This document shows, one piece after another, positions 10,432-21,757 of a stretch of 64,000 nt of DNA. Every line of letters begins with the position of its first letter. The first letter of the stretch is position 1. The position numbers and the translations under genes were made by a program. The notes beneath the pieces are model-generated. The model saw nothing but the letters and a program-made list of their open reading frames with translations, did not search any database and had not been told where the DNA came from. Source of the DNA: Punctularia strigosozonata HHB-11173 SS5 (lineage: Eukaryota > Basidiomycota > Agaricomycetes > Corticiales > Punctulariaceae); NCBI RefSeq assembly GCF_000264995.1, contig NW_006767434.1:1568349-1632348 (forward strand), written 5' to 3'.

Positions 10432-11992
10432 ATGGCTGCACCTGCTTCTTTGAATCCTCTACCTGAGAACGTGAAATCTCTCGTTCTCGTTCTTGATGCT
10501 GCAAAAGCCGACGGATCGTCTATCTTTGGCATTTCGGAAAAGGACAAGGCAGACGTCTCTGCTTGGCTTGAGAAAATCGCAGCGGGCGATCTCGTCAAGC
10601 CCCAGTCATTCGACGTAAGTCCCCCCGCAAGACAATCATTTAATCAGGAGCTTATATTGTACTGCGCACTCAGGAACTTAACACTACACTGACACCCCTC
10701 ACCTACCTCGTCTCGACCTATCCGACAGCCGCCGACCTCGCCCTGTACGCCCTCCTCCATCCGACGTTCTCCCAGCTCCAGCCTGAGCAATACTACACCC
10801 ACCCCGCACTCACGCGCTACTTTGACCACATTCAAAATCTCCCCGCCGTCCGCTCCTCGTCGTCCGCCTCATCCTTCCCTCTTGTCACGTTCGACCTCGA
10901 GAACGCTCCCAAGCTCGAGCGCAAGGCTGACCCTCCGAAGGAGAAGAAGAAGAAGGCTGCTGACGGAGCGCCAGAGCCGGTAAAGGAGGGTGGATCGGCC
11001 AAGGCCGTGAAGGAGAAGGCGAAGAAGGGGGCGGAGGCCGTGAAGGAAGCCGTGCAGGGTGCGGTGGCTGCCGTTGCATCGGGATCGGGCGAGGGAAAGC
11101 AGCCGAAGGAGAAGAAGGAGAAGAAAGAAAAGAAAGAGAAACCAGCTGCGGCGCCGAAGGCTGCTGCTGAAGATAGCGGCGAGCCCGTGCCTAGTATGAT
11201 TGATCTGCGGGTGGGACATATCGTGGACATCATGAAGCACCCTGACGCGGATGGCTTGTACGTTGAGGTGAAGTTATATCCTCCGTGGGTCATCAAATGA
11301 TGGTTAATGACATGCATCAATGGGCACGTTGTAGCAAATTGACTTCGGAGAAGAAACCGGTCCTCGAACGGTCGTCTCCGGTTTGGTACACTATATTCCC
11401 ATCGAGCAGATGCGGGACAAGTACCTCGTCGGCGTGGTATGTACCCATCCCAATCATTCGCTCAGTCCACTCACTGCTCCGCCATCCAGTGCAACCTCAA
11501 GCCAGCGAACATGCGTGGTGTCAAGAGTTTTGCTATGGTGCTTTGCGTCCGTGGTCCACTTTTCCCCCGTCTCACCAAAACTAATCAACGAACCGGAACA
11601 GGCAACGTCGAAGGATGGCAAAGAAGCTGGGATCGAACTCATCCAGCCCCCGCCAGGCAGCAAACCCGGCGACCGGGTTTACTTCGAGGGCAGCGAGTTT
11701 GAGGGTGCGTTTGCCTTCGCTGTTAATCCGTTTTTGCATGACCTTACGTTGCACAAGGCGCCACCCCGCTTTCGCAGCTGAACCCCAAGAAGAAAATATT
11801 CGAGACAGTCCAACCAGGCATGTCGTCATAATTCGCTGTCTGATAACCGATGCTTATGCTTGTGTAGGTTTCACGACGCTAGAGACGCGCGAGGCGGCAT
11901 GGGTAAACCCTGCAACGAAGAGTATACATCGCATCAGGACGCAGGCGGGTATCTGTCTTGCACCGACACTGGTTGGAGCTTCCTTGTCGTAG
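10432..11992 (+). CDS. ARC1: Arc1/AIMP1-like tRNA-binding cofactor of aminoacyl-tRNA synthetases
   Basis: In yeast Arc1p docks methionyl- and glutamyl-tRNA synthetases and delivers tRNA to them in the cytosol. Seven exons, 10432-10614, 10674-11267, 11335-11436, 11490-11546, 11602-11704, 11758-11817 and 11868-11992, join in frame to 407 residues. Residues 1-130 resemble a GST-C-type helical domain (YLVSTYPTAADLALYALL). Residues 145-230 are Lys/Ala/Glu-rich, the usual tRNA-grabbing linker. Residues 235-407 form a tRNA-binding OB fold (IDLRVGHIVDIMKHPDADGL, ANMRGVKSFAMVLC, end VGASLS). The intron at 11818-11867 keeps frame only with a GC donor. An in-frame upstream ATG at 10225 would add 69 residues that look like a mitochondrial presequence. 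Confidence 0.93.
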
Positions 11993-12155
11993 ATGCATAC
12001 AGTCGTGTTCTCATCCTGGAGAGCACCCCAAAGAGACTTGCTTCTGTTGCCGTGCGATGTTGCGGTCGACCGGTGTATCAGATCTCTCAAATGTTGCTGA
12101 GCGCGGACAATGTTCTACGAAAAGCAGCGTGCAAGAATGGTATTAGGGGAATAGT

Positions 12156-12884
12156 CTACTTCTTCTTGATGGCCCGGATGCGGATCGTTTCATTCCCAAG
12201 GAAAATACCCTACGCCGGATAAGTAAGCTTGCATGTCCAGTCAACAGGACAGCTTGGACGTACCTTTCCCTTATAAGGTTCTGGCGGTCTCCATTTCTTG
12301 ACCTCCGCCGCGAACAGCCCCAACTTCTGCTTGTCGGTGCAGCTCAGCACGATCTTCGTCGGCATCGGCACCTCCGCCTTGATGTGCGGCGGTATGGGCA
12401 CGTACACCGAGTGCGAAAAACCGACTTTCATGTTCAGCCGGATGCCGCTCCCGCCCTCGGACGTCCCGCGCGGGTCCTCCTCCAACGCGGCCCTGTATCC
12501 GACGCCGACGAGGTAAAGCGGGACCGAGAATCCCTCGGACATGCCCGTGACCGCGTTCGCGATGAGCGAGCGCGTCGTGCCCCACATCGTCCGCTGCTGC
12601 TTCACGCTCGGGTCGTCCACGCGCACCTCGAGCACCTTCGGATGCCCGCCCTGGGCCTCGGGCTGGGTTAGTCGCACGAAGGGCTCGCACGGGACGCGGG
12701 CGGTGCCATTGGGCCCGGAGACGGCGAGCACGTTCTCGTCCGGGAGGCGGGTGAGGGTGATGGAGGGCGGGAGCGGGATGGGTTTCTTGCCGATGTTAGA
12801 CTGGAAGGGCGGCCCTCGCGGCGCGGAGGAGCTGAAGGCCCTGTGGGCGGCCTGCACGGCCTGGCGGTGCGTCCGCGGTAGCAT
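12156..12884 (-). CDS. MRPL6: Mitochondrial large-subunit ribosomal protein uL6m
   Basis: This is a structural protein of the mitochondrial large ribosomal subunit. Two exons, 12264-12884 and 12156-12209, give 224 residues. The first residues, with RTHRQAVQAAHRAFSSSAPR, look like a cleavable mitochondrial presequence. The body follows the L6 fold: IGKKPIPLPPSI, then TMWGTTRSLIANAVTGMSEG, GVGYRAALE and KKWRPPEPYKGKG, ending IRIRAIKKK. Without the intron the protein would end in an unrelated tail, so splicing is well supported. I start at 12884 rather than the more distal in-frame ATG at 12998 because the presequence begins there. Divergent from the zinc-knuckle gene 93 bases away. Confidence 0.95.
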
Positions 12885-12977
12885 GCTGGAAGGGATACGG
12901 GCGCCTAAATTTCGGGACGCGACTGGCTTTGTGCACAGCCGCTGGTCCCGGTCAACCGCCCTTCTGCTTCGTTCACC

Positions 12978-13672
12978 ATGTCGAAATACGCACCTCATCG
13001 TCGCTCAGTCAACACGCAACCCCGCGCTACGTCGTCAACGATCTGCCAGAAATGTCTCGGAACAGGACACTACATCTTTGAGTGCAAGAGCACTAGGCCA
13101 TATCTGGCGAGGCCCAGCCGAACGCAACAGCTTGAGAATCCCAAGCTCTTGGCAAAGCTGAAGAAGGAGGGAAAGCCCAGCGTGGAGGTTCCAGAGGAGT
13201 TTAAAAACAAGTGAGTATATAGTGCCTGCATCCCTGCGATCATGACCGGAAATTAACGCCACCATGACCTTGTCAGGAAGGGGACGGCTAATCGTATCCT
13301 GGAAGCTAAGGAGAAAGACCGGGCGAAAGGAGAGGGCAAAGGAGAGGGCTCTTCGCGAAGGAAACGGTACGATCTTCAGTCTGAACTTCTTCTCTCCCCA
13401 AGACAAGCTGACCATTTACGTCCCGACCCAGGTCCCGCTCATCTTCGTCATCGTCATCCGGCTCAGATTCGGACTCGGACTCCGACTCGCATAGCAGCTC
13501 GTCTGACTCTGATTCTGATTCAAGTTCGGACTCGGACTCAGAGTCGGATTCTGGTTCCGGCTCCTCGCGGTCGGACTCGAGGTCGCGATCCAGATCTCCA
13601 GCCCACAAGCGTTCACGAAGACGGTCGCGCTCGTCCTCATCGGAAGAGGACGATAGGAGGGGTCGACGATGA
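12978..13672 (+). CDS. ZCCHC10-like zinc-knuckle protein with Ser/Asp and RS-rich tail
   Basis: A small nuclear-type protein with one CCHC zinc knuckle, probably binding RNA; family members are linked to pre-mRNA handling, but the role here is not established. Three exons, 12978-13210, 13277-13366 and 13432-13672, join to 187 residues. The knuckle reads CQKCLGTGHYIFEC at about residues 24-37, followed by the conserved SRTQQLENP segment. The C-terminal third is an almost pure run of Ser-Asp repeats, then Arg-Ser repeats ending GRR. It shares a promoter region of about 93 bases with the uL6m gene. Confidence 0.85.
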
Positions 13673-13857
13673 TTGCGCAGTAGGAGATTGTGCAAGCGTT
13701 GCCTAATATGCTCCCAGAACCCGTGCCGCAGTCATGCAAAGCTGGCGGCAGAAGGAGACGTTGATGAGAGGTGCTCCCTTATGGACCCGTAGCATCGGGA
13801 AAGCAGTTCGATTATGGGCGGCAGTATACAGTATAGTCCATGTCAACCTTGTCATCT

Positions 13858-14682
13858 TTACGAACATGTAGCCTCAGTAGCCCGAGTGTTCATGATGAGC
13901 GCGACGATGAGACTAGATTTTGATATCAGATATAGGCATTGGTGTAGTCGTGAGCGGCCCGTACCCGTAAAGACCCAACACCTCGGCGAAGATGAGGATG
14001 AGCACCATCGACACGAAAATCTTCGATTCGTAGACGTATGCGCGCACACACTGCATCGAACGTCAGCGCCAGCGCAAACGTACTCCATGGTATTTGCGCT
14101 TACCGCGTCCCCAACATGACCTATCGCATATCCTGCTGCCAAACCCGTGAAGCCGCACGCGAGCCCTGCTCCGAGGTGGATGAAGCCGGCGAAGAGAGGG
14201 TAGTCACCAGTGGGGCTCACTGTCCCGTTATATGAGCCAAGGGATACACAGAACGAACAGGTTGACGTACGTGAGCCGGCTATTAGAACAGACACGACAA
14301 GCCCGTAGACGGCGATGATACCGGACATGACGACCGGAATGAGGGACTTCGGTAGAAGCGTCAGATCATACGAGCGAGTGGCAGCAAACACAAGAACGAA
14401 CCTTCATGATGAGTTCTGGCTTGAAAGTACCCAAGCCAGCGATACCGATGCCTGCTTTCGAAGTACCGAACGCGGCACCGATGGCTGAGTGGCACGCACA
14501 CAGGCGGTAAGCTCACGCAGTATTGTCAGGAAACGCTGCAACGCACTGCTGAAGATCATCTGTATTGGCAGCGATGGTTCAGCATCTATGCCTTACGTCT
14601 ATAACAAGGTGACGCTTACAGCGGACGCTACGCCAGCGAAGCCAAAGAACGAAGCGAACGGTGGGCACACGTCTGTCGACAT
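13858..14682 (-). CDS. VMA3: V-type ATPase proteolipid subunit c
   Basis: This membrane subunit forms the proton-carrying ring of the vacuolar ATPase. Seven exons, 14620-14682, 14547-14559, 14402-14484, 14271-14346, 14104-14219, 13965-14050 and 13858-13912, join to 163 residues, the normal length for subunit c. Four membrane helices are visible. The fourth, [15 protein letters not shown], carries the proton-binding Glu. [13 protein letters not shown] and [20 protein letters not shown] match the family closely. Exon 2 is only 13 bases (ATGATCTTCAGCA) and is needed to make MIFSTIGAAFG. The gene converges on the zinc-knuckle gene (185 bases between stops) and diverges from the GH71 gene. The closest alternatives are subunits c' and c''; length and helix pattern favour c. 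Confidence 0.95.
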
Positions 14683-15282
14683 TGTGAGATGGCGTCAAAG
14701 TCAGAAGGCGGCCAGCGGTTGACGATGCGTGGAGTTGACGCGCAACGGACGTGCACGCAGTGACAGTCGGCGACTCGGGCGTAGCGTCACAATGTGATGC
14801 AAGTGACAATAGAGGTGTGACGTCGGCTATTCCCTTTTTGGGCGTGCCGCCGGAAAGTCTCTGCCGCGAACGACGACGACCGCACAATAACCGATATAAC
14901 CCCGGTCAAATCCATGGACCTCTGAAGACGCATGCAACTCTTCTTATGCACATGAGACTGAGACTGAAGGAACACGCGCCCAAGACGATAGGACACCTCA
15001 TTGTACTGGCCTCCATTGTTCTTTCGCGTGCTCCCGTTCCCACCTTCCGCTTGAGCCGATCCCAGGGGACACCTCCGGAGCCGCTCGAACGACAATGACC
15101 CGCTGTCAACAAAGTTATTGTACTGTGTCCGGCATAAGTACGTCTCCTGTGGCCCCATCCACCCTCCGTTGGTCCCGCACCTTCTCCCCTTGGATACTCT
15201 ACCCCTACGCCCGTGCCTAGTGCACTTCGCGTCTCCGACAAGCGTTGAACGCTTTGATTGACATCCACTCTCTCAATTTAAT
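14683..15282. promoter_or_regulatory. Divergent intergenic region, VMA3 / GH71
   Basis: About 600 bases between two divergent start codons, with no gene recognised. The right half has pyrimidine-rich stretches before the GH71 ATG. No clear TATA box was found. Confidence 0.5.
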
Positions 15283-17026
15283 ATGTACTCTGCGAAGTTG
15301 CTCACGATCCTGGCTGCAGTGCACGCCATCCAGTCGCTGCCGATCCTTCGACGACAAGACCCTAACGCTAGCGCAACGTCTTCCCTCTCTCCATCCTCAT
15401 CGACCACGACACCGACGTCTACAGACACGACACCGGTCGCTTCATCCTCTACTTCAGCATCACCCACTCCCTCATCATCCGTCGCGGTCTCCTCTTCATC
15501 CTCCTCCGACACTCCCAAATATGTCGTTGCCCACCACATGGTGGGCAACACCTTCCCGTATACTGTCGACAACTGGGTCGCAGACATCGAACTCGCATCT
15601 CGCTCCGGTATCGATGCCTTCGCTCTCAACATCGGCTCGGACTCATGGCAACCCGGGCACGTCGCCGACGCCTACTCGGCAGCCCAAAAGGCCAACACCA
15701 CCGAACCCTTCAAACTCTTCATCTCCTTCGACATGTCCGTCTTGCCGTGCTCATCTGCGGATGACGCGGCGACGTTAAGGCAATACATTACCACTTACGC
15801 GACCCATCCGAACCAGTTGACGTACGGTAATCCGCCGAGGGTGTTTGCCAGCACGTTCGCGGGAGAGAGCTGCACGTTCGGCCAGGGAAGCGTGGCGGAT
15901 GGGTGGAAGTCACAGTTCACGAGGCATCCCGACCTGACCGGCCAGAACGCCGTGTACTTTGTTCCGAGCTTCTTCGTCGACCCTGCGACCTTCTCTACCT
16001 ACGCCGATGTCATGGACGGCGACTTCAACGTATGTGGCCTCACCTCTGTTCGCGTTCTATGGAACACTAACAACGTGTTTTTTATGCAGTTCAACTCCGG
16101 TTGGCCGATCAGCCTCACGGATGACACCGCGAACTCTGCCTTGTCTTCGGTCGGCGCATCGCTCTCATCACTCGTCAGCGGCGTGGCGAGCGTTGCCACG
16201 AACGTCCTCTCCAAGTTCATCGGGGCAACGGACACAGACACACAGCACCTTAATGCGTTAGGTACAATGCCCACTCCGATTGATGCTTCGGGTCAGCGCG
16301 CATATATGGCAGCTGTGAGCCCCTGGTTCTTCACGCATTACAGCCCACAAACGTTCAATAAAAACGTGAGTTGATGCCTCCTGTTGTGCGAAAAATTCAG
16401 CTGACTCACATTTATAGTTCATCTACCTCGCCGACTCGCACCTGTACCCTACTCGCTGGGAGAACATCATCAAGGAGCGGGACAACATCGCCCTCGCAGA
16501 GGTCGTCACCTGGAACGACTACGGCGAATCACACTATCTCGGCCCGATCGAGGGCGCGCAGCCCAACTCGCAAGCTTGGGTTGACGGCCTGAACCACACA
16601 GGCTGGCTCGACATGACCTCCTATTACTCCACCGCCTTCAAGACGGGCTCCTACCCCGCCATCACGGAGGACAAGCTCTACATGTGGGCGCGCACGCACC
16701 CCGCGAACGCCGACGCGCCCGATCCGGTCGGCAAGCCGTCCAACTTCGCGCTGACCCAGGACACGCTATGGGCTGTGGTGATGATGAGCGCGCCGGGTAC
16801 GGTCACGCTCGACACCAGCTCGGACGGGAGCGGTGTTAAGAGCTTCGACGTCCCCGCGGGCGTGAGCAAGCTGAGCGTGCCGCTCACAGTTGGCGGAGGG
16901 ATGCACGGCACGATCCAGAGGGCCGGCCAGACCGTCGTCGACGTGAAGCCCGACGGATACACCTTCCAGCAGAATATACAAACATACAACTACAACGCCT
17001 TCGTGGCATTCAATGGCCAGGACTGA
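15283..17026 (+). CDS. Glycoside hydrolase family 71, alpha-1,3-glucanase (mutanase)
   Basis: This is a secreted enzyme that hydrolyses alpha-1,3-glucan of fungal cell walls, used in wall remodelling or attack on other fungi. Three exons, 15283-16029, 16090-16365 and 16418-17026, give 543 residues. Residues 1-18 are a signal peptide, followed by a possible Kex2-type site (LRRQ) and a Ser/Thr-rich linker (about 25-80) likely to be O-glycosylated. The catalytic domain starts KYVVAHHMVGNTF. It contains GIDAFALNIGSDSWQ and, near residue 365, VTWNDYGESHYLGP, a hallmark of GH71. A beta-rich C-terminal domain follows. Both introns restore conserved segments (FNSGWP and FIYLADSHLYPTRWENI). Confidence 0.95.
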
Positions 17027-18653
17027 GGGGCTTAGTATTCCTTCTGAAGTGGCAGGGCCCGGCTGCCCTACCACTTTCTTCGACTTCTACCTTACCACAA
17101 TTCGGCATGGCCATGTTTCAATGTACCGCTAGATGTACTTTATTCTTCACAGTAGTGTCACCTGCAATCAATGTATCGTTAGCCTCCGTCAAACGTTGAA
17201 ATTGTTGCGCAAACCGTTGCGCGACGGGAGCATGGTGCCTTGACCCTTAGGTAGAACAGTTCAAAGATAGCCAATCGGGTTCGTTCCCGATGTCCACACC
17301 GGAGTGTAGGGCTGTTCCTTTTTAGGGATCGTGCCCGGTAATATATCTGCTAACGCTGTCCCGGAGACCCGGACAGCCTGTCCGCGTGCGGTCTATGACG
17401 TATGGGGAAGGCACGGAGCGTTGCAACCTCCGTTGCTTCCAATCATCCTACGGCATTGCACGTACTCCGCAAAGGCGTCAAGGTTATCCTCATTCTACAT
17501 CTGTCAGTGTTCGATGACACTTGCTCGCGGATACCCGACATCGGCGCTTCTTCGATGCCGCTTGCCTTGAGACCGGGTTCGACGGGAACGACCTTAGTCC
17601 TTCGGATATCGCCTTCACGCGCGTGTACACATCGTCAAGGAAGACAATGCAGAATTTCAAGCGCAAGTCATATGTATTCAGTCAACTCGGGTGAGTCCCC
17701 GTTGCGGCCTGTGTGATCCTGCTCCAGGCTGCTCACGAGGAATGTCATAGACTCGGTGCCTCCTGAGATTAACGGTAATTCATTGGACATTAGAGGTTAT
17801 TCGCAACGCCTGATGGCTGACTTTCGTAGTCAGTCACGCAAGCGAGACGGGGCTCCACAGAAATTAATGCGAAGCTGCACTGCAACGGGGCAAGATCACC
17901 GCGGGATAGCTGCGGTCGGGCGCACGTTTCGCCGATGCAGCAACTGGTACTCTTTGCAGCAGCAAAAGCGTACGCTGTAGATCATCTTTGACCTCGAAAA
18001 AAATCATGTAGCCTCATGGGCGTATAATCTACGCTTTGGCGTGTTTTTTTCTATATCTATATTTGCATATTGTGTCGCTTTTCAACTATGAACTCTGCAG
18101 AAGGGTTAGCTGCAGCTCCCTTCGACGGGCTCCACAACAGTGGAGCACAAGGAACGTAGGATGGTCTCCGAAGCCTTTGGCGGTGCTCGAAGGCTGCGGA
18201 TGGAGGGCAAGAAGCATCCGGCGTTAGTCGTAGTCAAAGTCGACAACGGCTTTCCGTGCGTTGCGAATAACCTCTATTGCTGGCGTCGTGACAAGATAGT
18301 GACTTAGTTCCCAGGACTGACGATATGAAGATCCGTCACTCGGCGAGCTACGTATGACCCGATATTCGTATAACATGCCGGACACAAGACACGTCCGAGT
18401 GTATCCACCGTAATGTGTCCGCCACGATGTCTTCTCATCTTGCGGGTTTATTCGAGCTGTCAAACTCGAAGCGTGCCTTTGCTTCTTACCCCCAACTGTA
18501 CGTATGGGGTCGGAGCGCTCAGGTCATGCCTGTGATCGCTCAACGGATCACGATGTCCCTGTCAATTCAAGTGAGGCGGATGCGACTGCATACATAAACA
18601 CGAGCAAGACCCAGGCAACCTTCGGCTCACTCGCCTGTCCTGCCCCTTCATCA
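17027..18653. other. Intergenic, no gene recognised
   Basis: About 1.6 kb with only short, unconvincing reading frames on both strands. The right end probably holds the promoter of the amino acid oxidase gene; ACATAAAC near 18591 is a possible TATA-like site 63 bases before the first ATG. No RNA gene or repeat was seen. Confidence 0.5.
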
Positions 18654-20864
18654 ATGCCCCATTCTTCCAACATGAACAGCCCTGATGTCTTCGCAAGCCG
18701 TGCCCGCGTCTCCATGCAGCTGTATCACAATCAGCACAAAGAGGAACTCGAAAGGCTTGATCTGCACAAGATGATTGATCGTTTGAAGCTGGCGCTACCA
18801 GCTTCGGTCCCCGGCCAGGCTTCTTCAATGTCCGGCGGTCCAGCGATCACCTCCGGTAAACCGGTCTGCATCATCGGTGCAGGGGTAGCGGGTCTCTATA
18901 CCGCGATGATATTGAAGTCTCTCAACATTCCGTATGAGATCCTGGAGCTCAGCGGGGATGTTGGAGGTGATTCGATCCGTTCTCTTTTGTTAGAAACTGG
19001 TCCCTCAAACCACCTTTTAGGTCGACTGTACACATACGATTTCCCAAACAATGGCGACGGCTACCAGTACTATGTAAAACCTGCACTTTGTGAATGATGG
19101 TCGCCTCGTTGATCCCTTTTGCCTAGGACGTCGGCGCCATGCGCTTTCCCAAGACACCGTTCATGAAACGCACCTTTGACTTGGTCGATCGTATTAACGA
19201 AGCCTCGCCCGACAGGTTGAAGTGGATCAAGTACATTTTCAAGGCAGACAACACCTTCTCCTACTTCAACGGCGTCCGACTGGTTCCATCGTCGAATGAC
19301 TGGGTTGCGAATCCTGATCCATACCGCATCAATGATTACACGCCGCATTACATTCCAAATCAATATGCGAGCTTGCTCCGACCCATGGAGCTTCAGCAGG
19401 CGTTGAATGGAATCATGCAACGACTGAAAGCTGACTTCGTCACGATGGACATCGACACCGCGATGAGGAAGCTCATCCAGAACTACGACCAGTATTCGAT
19501 GCGCTCATATCTGAGCCTCGGTCCTGATCGGTATCCATCGGAAGTCATAGACCTCTTTGAAGCTTTTGATAAATCAACGGGTTGGTATGATCGCGCGCTC
19601 GTCGAAACCGTGTGCGAGTCTCTGGCCTTCAGCTGGACCGATACTACAACCTTGCCAGACTATTACTGCCTGGAGTACGTCCTCTTAGACAGCCTCACAA
19701 CATGTGGACTAATGACACGCTCGCTCACAGCAAGGGGTCGTCGCAGCTGCCGCACGCCATGAAGGAGCAGATCGACGTTAAGCGAATCCAGTTCAACACG
19801 CGCGTGACCTCCGTCTCCTATATCAATCCGGACGATCCGGCCTCTGGTCTTCACGTCGAGAGCAGCCAAGGTACCTGGACCGCCCAGCAGGACTTCGGCG
19901 CCGTGATATGCACGACACCAGTCTCAACATTGAACCTCATCGACCTCACCGGATGCGGGATCAACGAGAACTACGCGCAATACAGCGCGATTCGCGAGTT
20001 GCAGTATGGTCCCGCCATCAAGGTTGGGATACAGTTCTCGAAGAACTGGTGGGAGCCGCTGGGTATCGTTGGTGGACAGAGGTAGGCATCATTCCCTGTG
20101 ATTTCAGCAACGGGATGCACGTTGAGGTCATCTTTCGCAGTTATACTGACCTACCAGTGCGCACCGTGTACGTAAAACGAACGCGGTTGAGATTGTTGCA
20201 TTTACCGAATACCGACAGAGTGTACCCGTCCTATCCGGAGTCGGGCACAAAGTCGGCCACCCTCATTGCGAGTTACTGCTGGACGCAAGATGCCGAACGT
20301 CTCGGTGCGCTCATAGAGAATGGCAAAATGAGCCCGCTTCTCCGGTCCTTGGTCTTGAAAGACCTGGCTACGATTCACGGAATCGACGTTAAAGAACTCG
20401 AAGGCTTGGTCGTCGACTCCTACGCCTTCAATTGGTTGCATAACCCCGCAACCCAAGGTTCGCAGTCACGTCAATGCGCTTCAGCAAGCGCTAAAGCAGT
20501 CTCATACAGGTGGCTTCGCGTTCTTCGGCCCTCAGCAATTTAGCAACAAGACGTACACCGAGCTGACCCAGCCTGCTGCCCAGGGCCAACTGTACTTCGC
20601 TGGAGAAGCGACCAGCGCCTGTCATGCGTACGTGTCTGCCGTTAGAACTCCCGGCTCTGTCAATAAACAACATCTTATAGATGGGTTGCTGGAGCGCTCG
20701 ATAGCGCGTGGAACTCGATCGAGCAGTTTTTGATCACCTACAACTACCCGCAAAGCATCAGAGACTCGTTCCATGAGCAGTGGGGCTCGTCCGAGTATTG
20801 GGACGAACAGAAGACCAAGAATCAGATCAAGCTGGGTCTTGCGCGCTCGGGCGTGAGGGCCTAG
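18654..20864 (+). CDS. Flavin amine oxidase, L-amino acid oxidase type
   Basis: This is an FAD enzyme that would oxidatively deaminate L-amino acids (or a related amine), giving a keto acid, ammonia and hydrogen peroxide. Eight exons, 18654-18966, 19021-19073, 19127-19674, 19731-20081, 20141-20167, 20219-20457, 20510-20627 and 20681-20864, join in frame to 610 residues. The dinucleotide-binding motif VCIIGAGVAGLYTA is at about residues 69-82. The conserved second contact GGRLYTY follows, then DVGAMRFP. Near the C-terminus GQLYFAGEATSACHAWVAGA contacts FAD. Exon 5 is only 27 bases. No signal peptide is obvious, so it is probably intracellular. The start could instead be the in-frame ATG at 18672. 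Confidence 0.92.
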
Positions 20865-21757
20865 CACGCAAGTTCTGGTCTGGTCTTCGACGTACGCGCC
20901 AGGCCCTCGAACCTTCGCAACACGTCTTTGTGATGACAAGAAGTCGCAGCTTTGAATTGAGACCATGTAGTCGCATTGCTCCTTTGCCTTTAATGACATT
21001 CCCTGTACGGTAAAATTTTACCTAGATCGGAATCTGTAGTTATCACTACATTGCATATACTCAGCTTAACATCTGCGTCGGAGCGGTGCGTCGGCTTCGG
21101 CTCACTAGAACCGCCGAGACTGGAGGCTCGTTCAGATACGGAGTTTTTCTTTGCCAAGCCGCCCAAGCGACCTTGGTCTTTCGGCGAACAGATGTGAACT
21201 TGGCTACACAGCGCCATGCTGTATTCATTGGCAATTGTAAGGCTACTCCTATCACTCTCCCAAGGCCATGCATACTTGAACTCGTGGTAGGTAGTAGGTA
21301 GGTAGGTAGGTAGGTAGGTAGGTAGGTAGGTAGGTAGGTAGGTAGGTAGGTAGGTGAATCAACGCACCATGCATACTTGAACTCGTGGTAGGTAGCAGGT
21401 AGGTAGGTAGGTAGGTAGGTAGGTAGGTAGGTGAATCAACGCACCTGGTCCCTGAACAGGAACGGTCGCGCATGCCACGGACATCCACATTTACCTTTCA
21501 GTGGGCGTAGGATGCCGACAACACCGTTTCACCCCGCACGTACACCATGGTATCCGCAGCATCAGCGCAGCGCGCTGCAAGCATCGCCGCCTGATCTGAT
21601 GACCGGTGCATGACTGCCTGGCGCCTATCATCCATCGTCCGCAGGCTTCAGGCAGAGCCAACCGCAGCCACAAGAATCTCCAGACCTCTCCGGATCATGC
21701 TATAAGAACGATCTACTTACATTGGGCCATGCCGTCATTCTACGATTCGTTTGAACG
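20865..21757. other. Intergenic region with microsatellite block
   Basis: No gene recognised. It holds the duplicated GGTA repeat described separately and, to its right, the upstream region of the arrestin-like gene. A TATAAGA-like sequence near 21700 could serve that gene. Confidence 0.5.
21266..21445. repeat. GGTA tetranucleotide microsatellite within a tandemly duplicated unit
   Basis: Two GGTA arrays, about 21295-21355 (roughly 15 copies) and 21392-21432 (roughly 10 copies), each lie between the same flanks. The left flank begins CCATGCATACTTGAACTCG and the right flank reads GAATCAACGCACC. The whole cassette is therefore duplicated head to tail (from 21266 and from 21367), and the copies differ in repeat number and one TAG/CAG change. 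Confidence 0.95.

Noticed and set aside
21295-21432. Possible telomere-like repeat
   Set aside because: The unit is GGTA, not TTAGGG, and it lies between ordinary genes, so it is a microsatellite.
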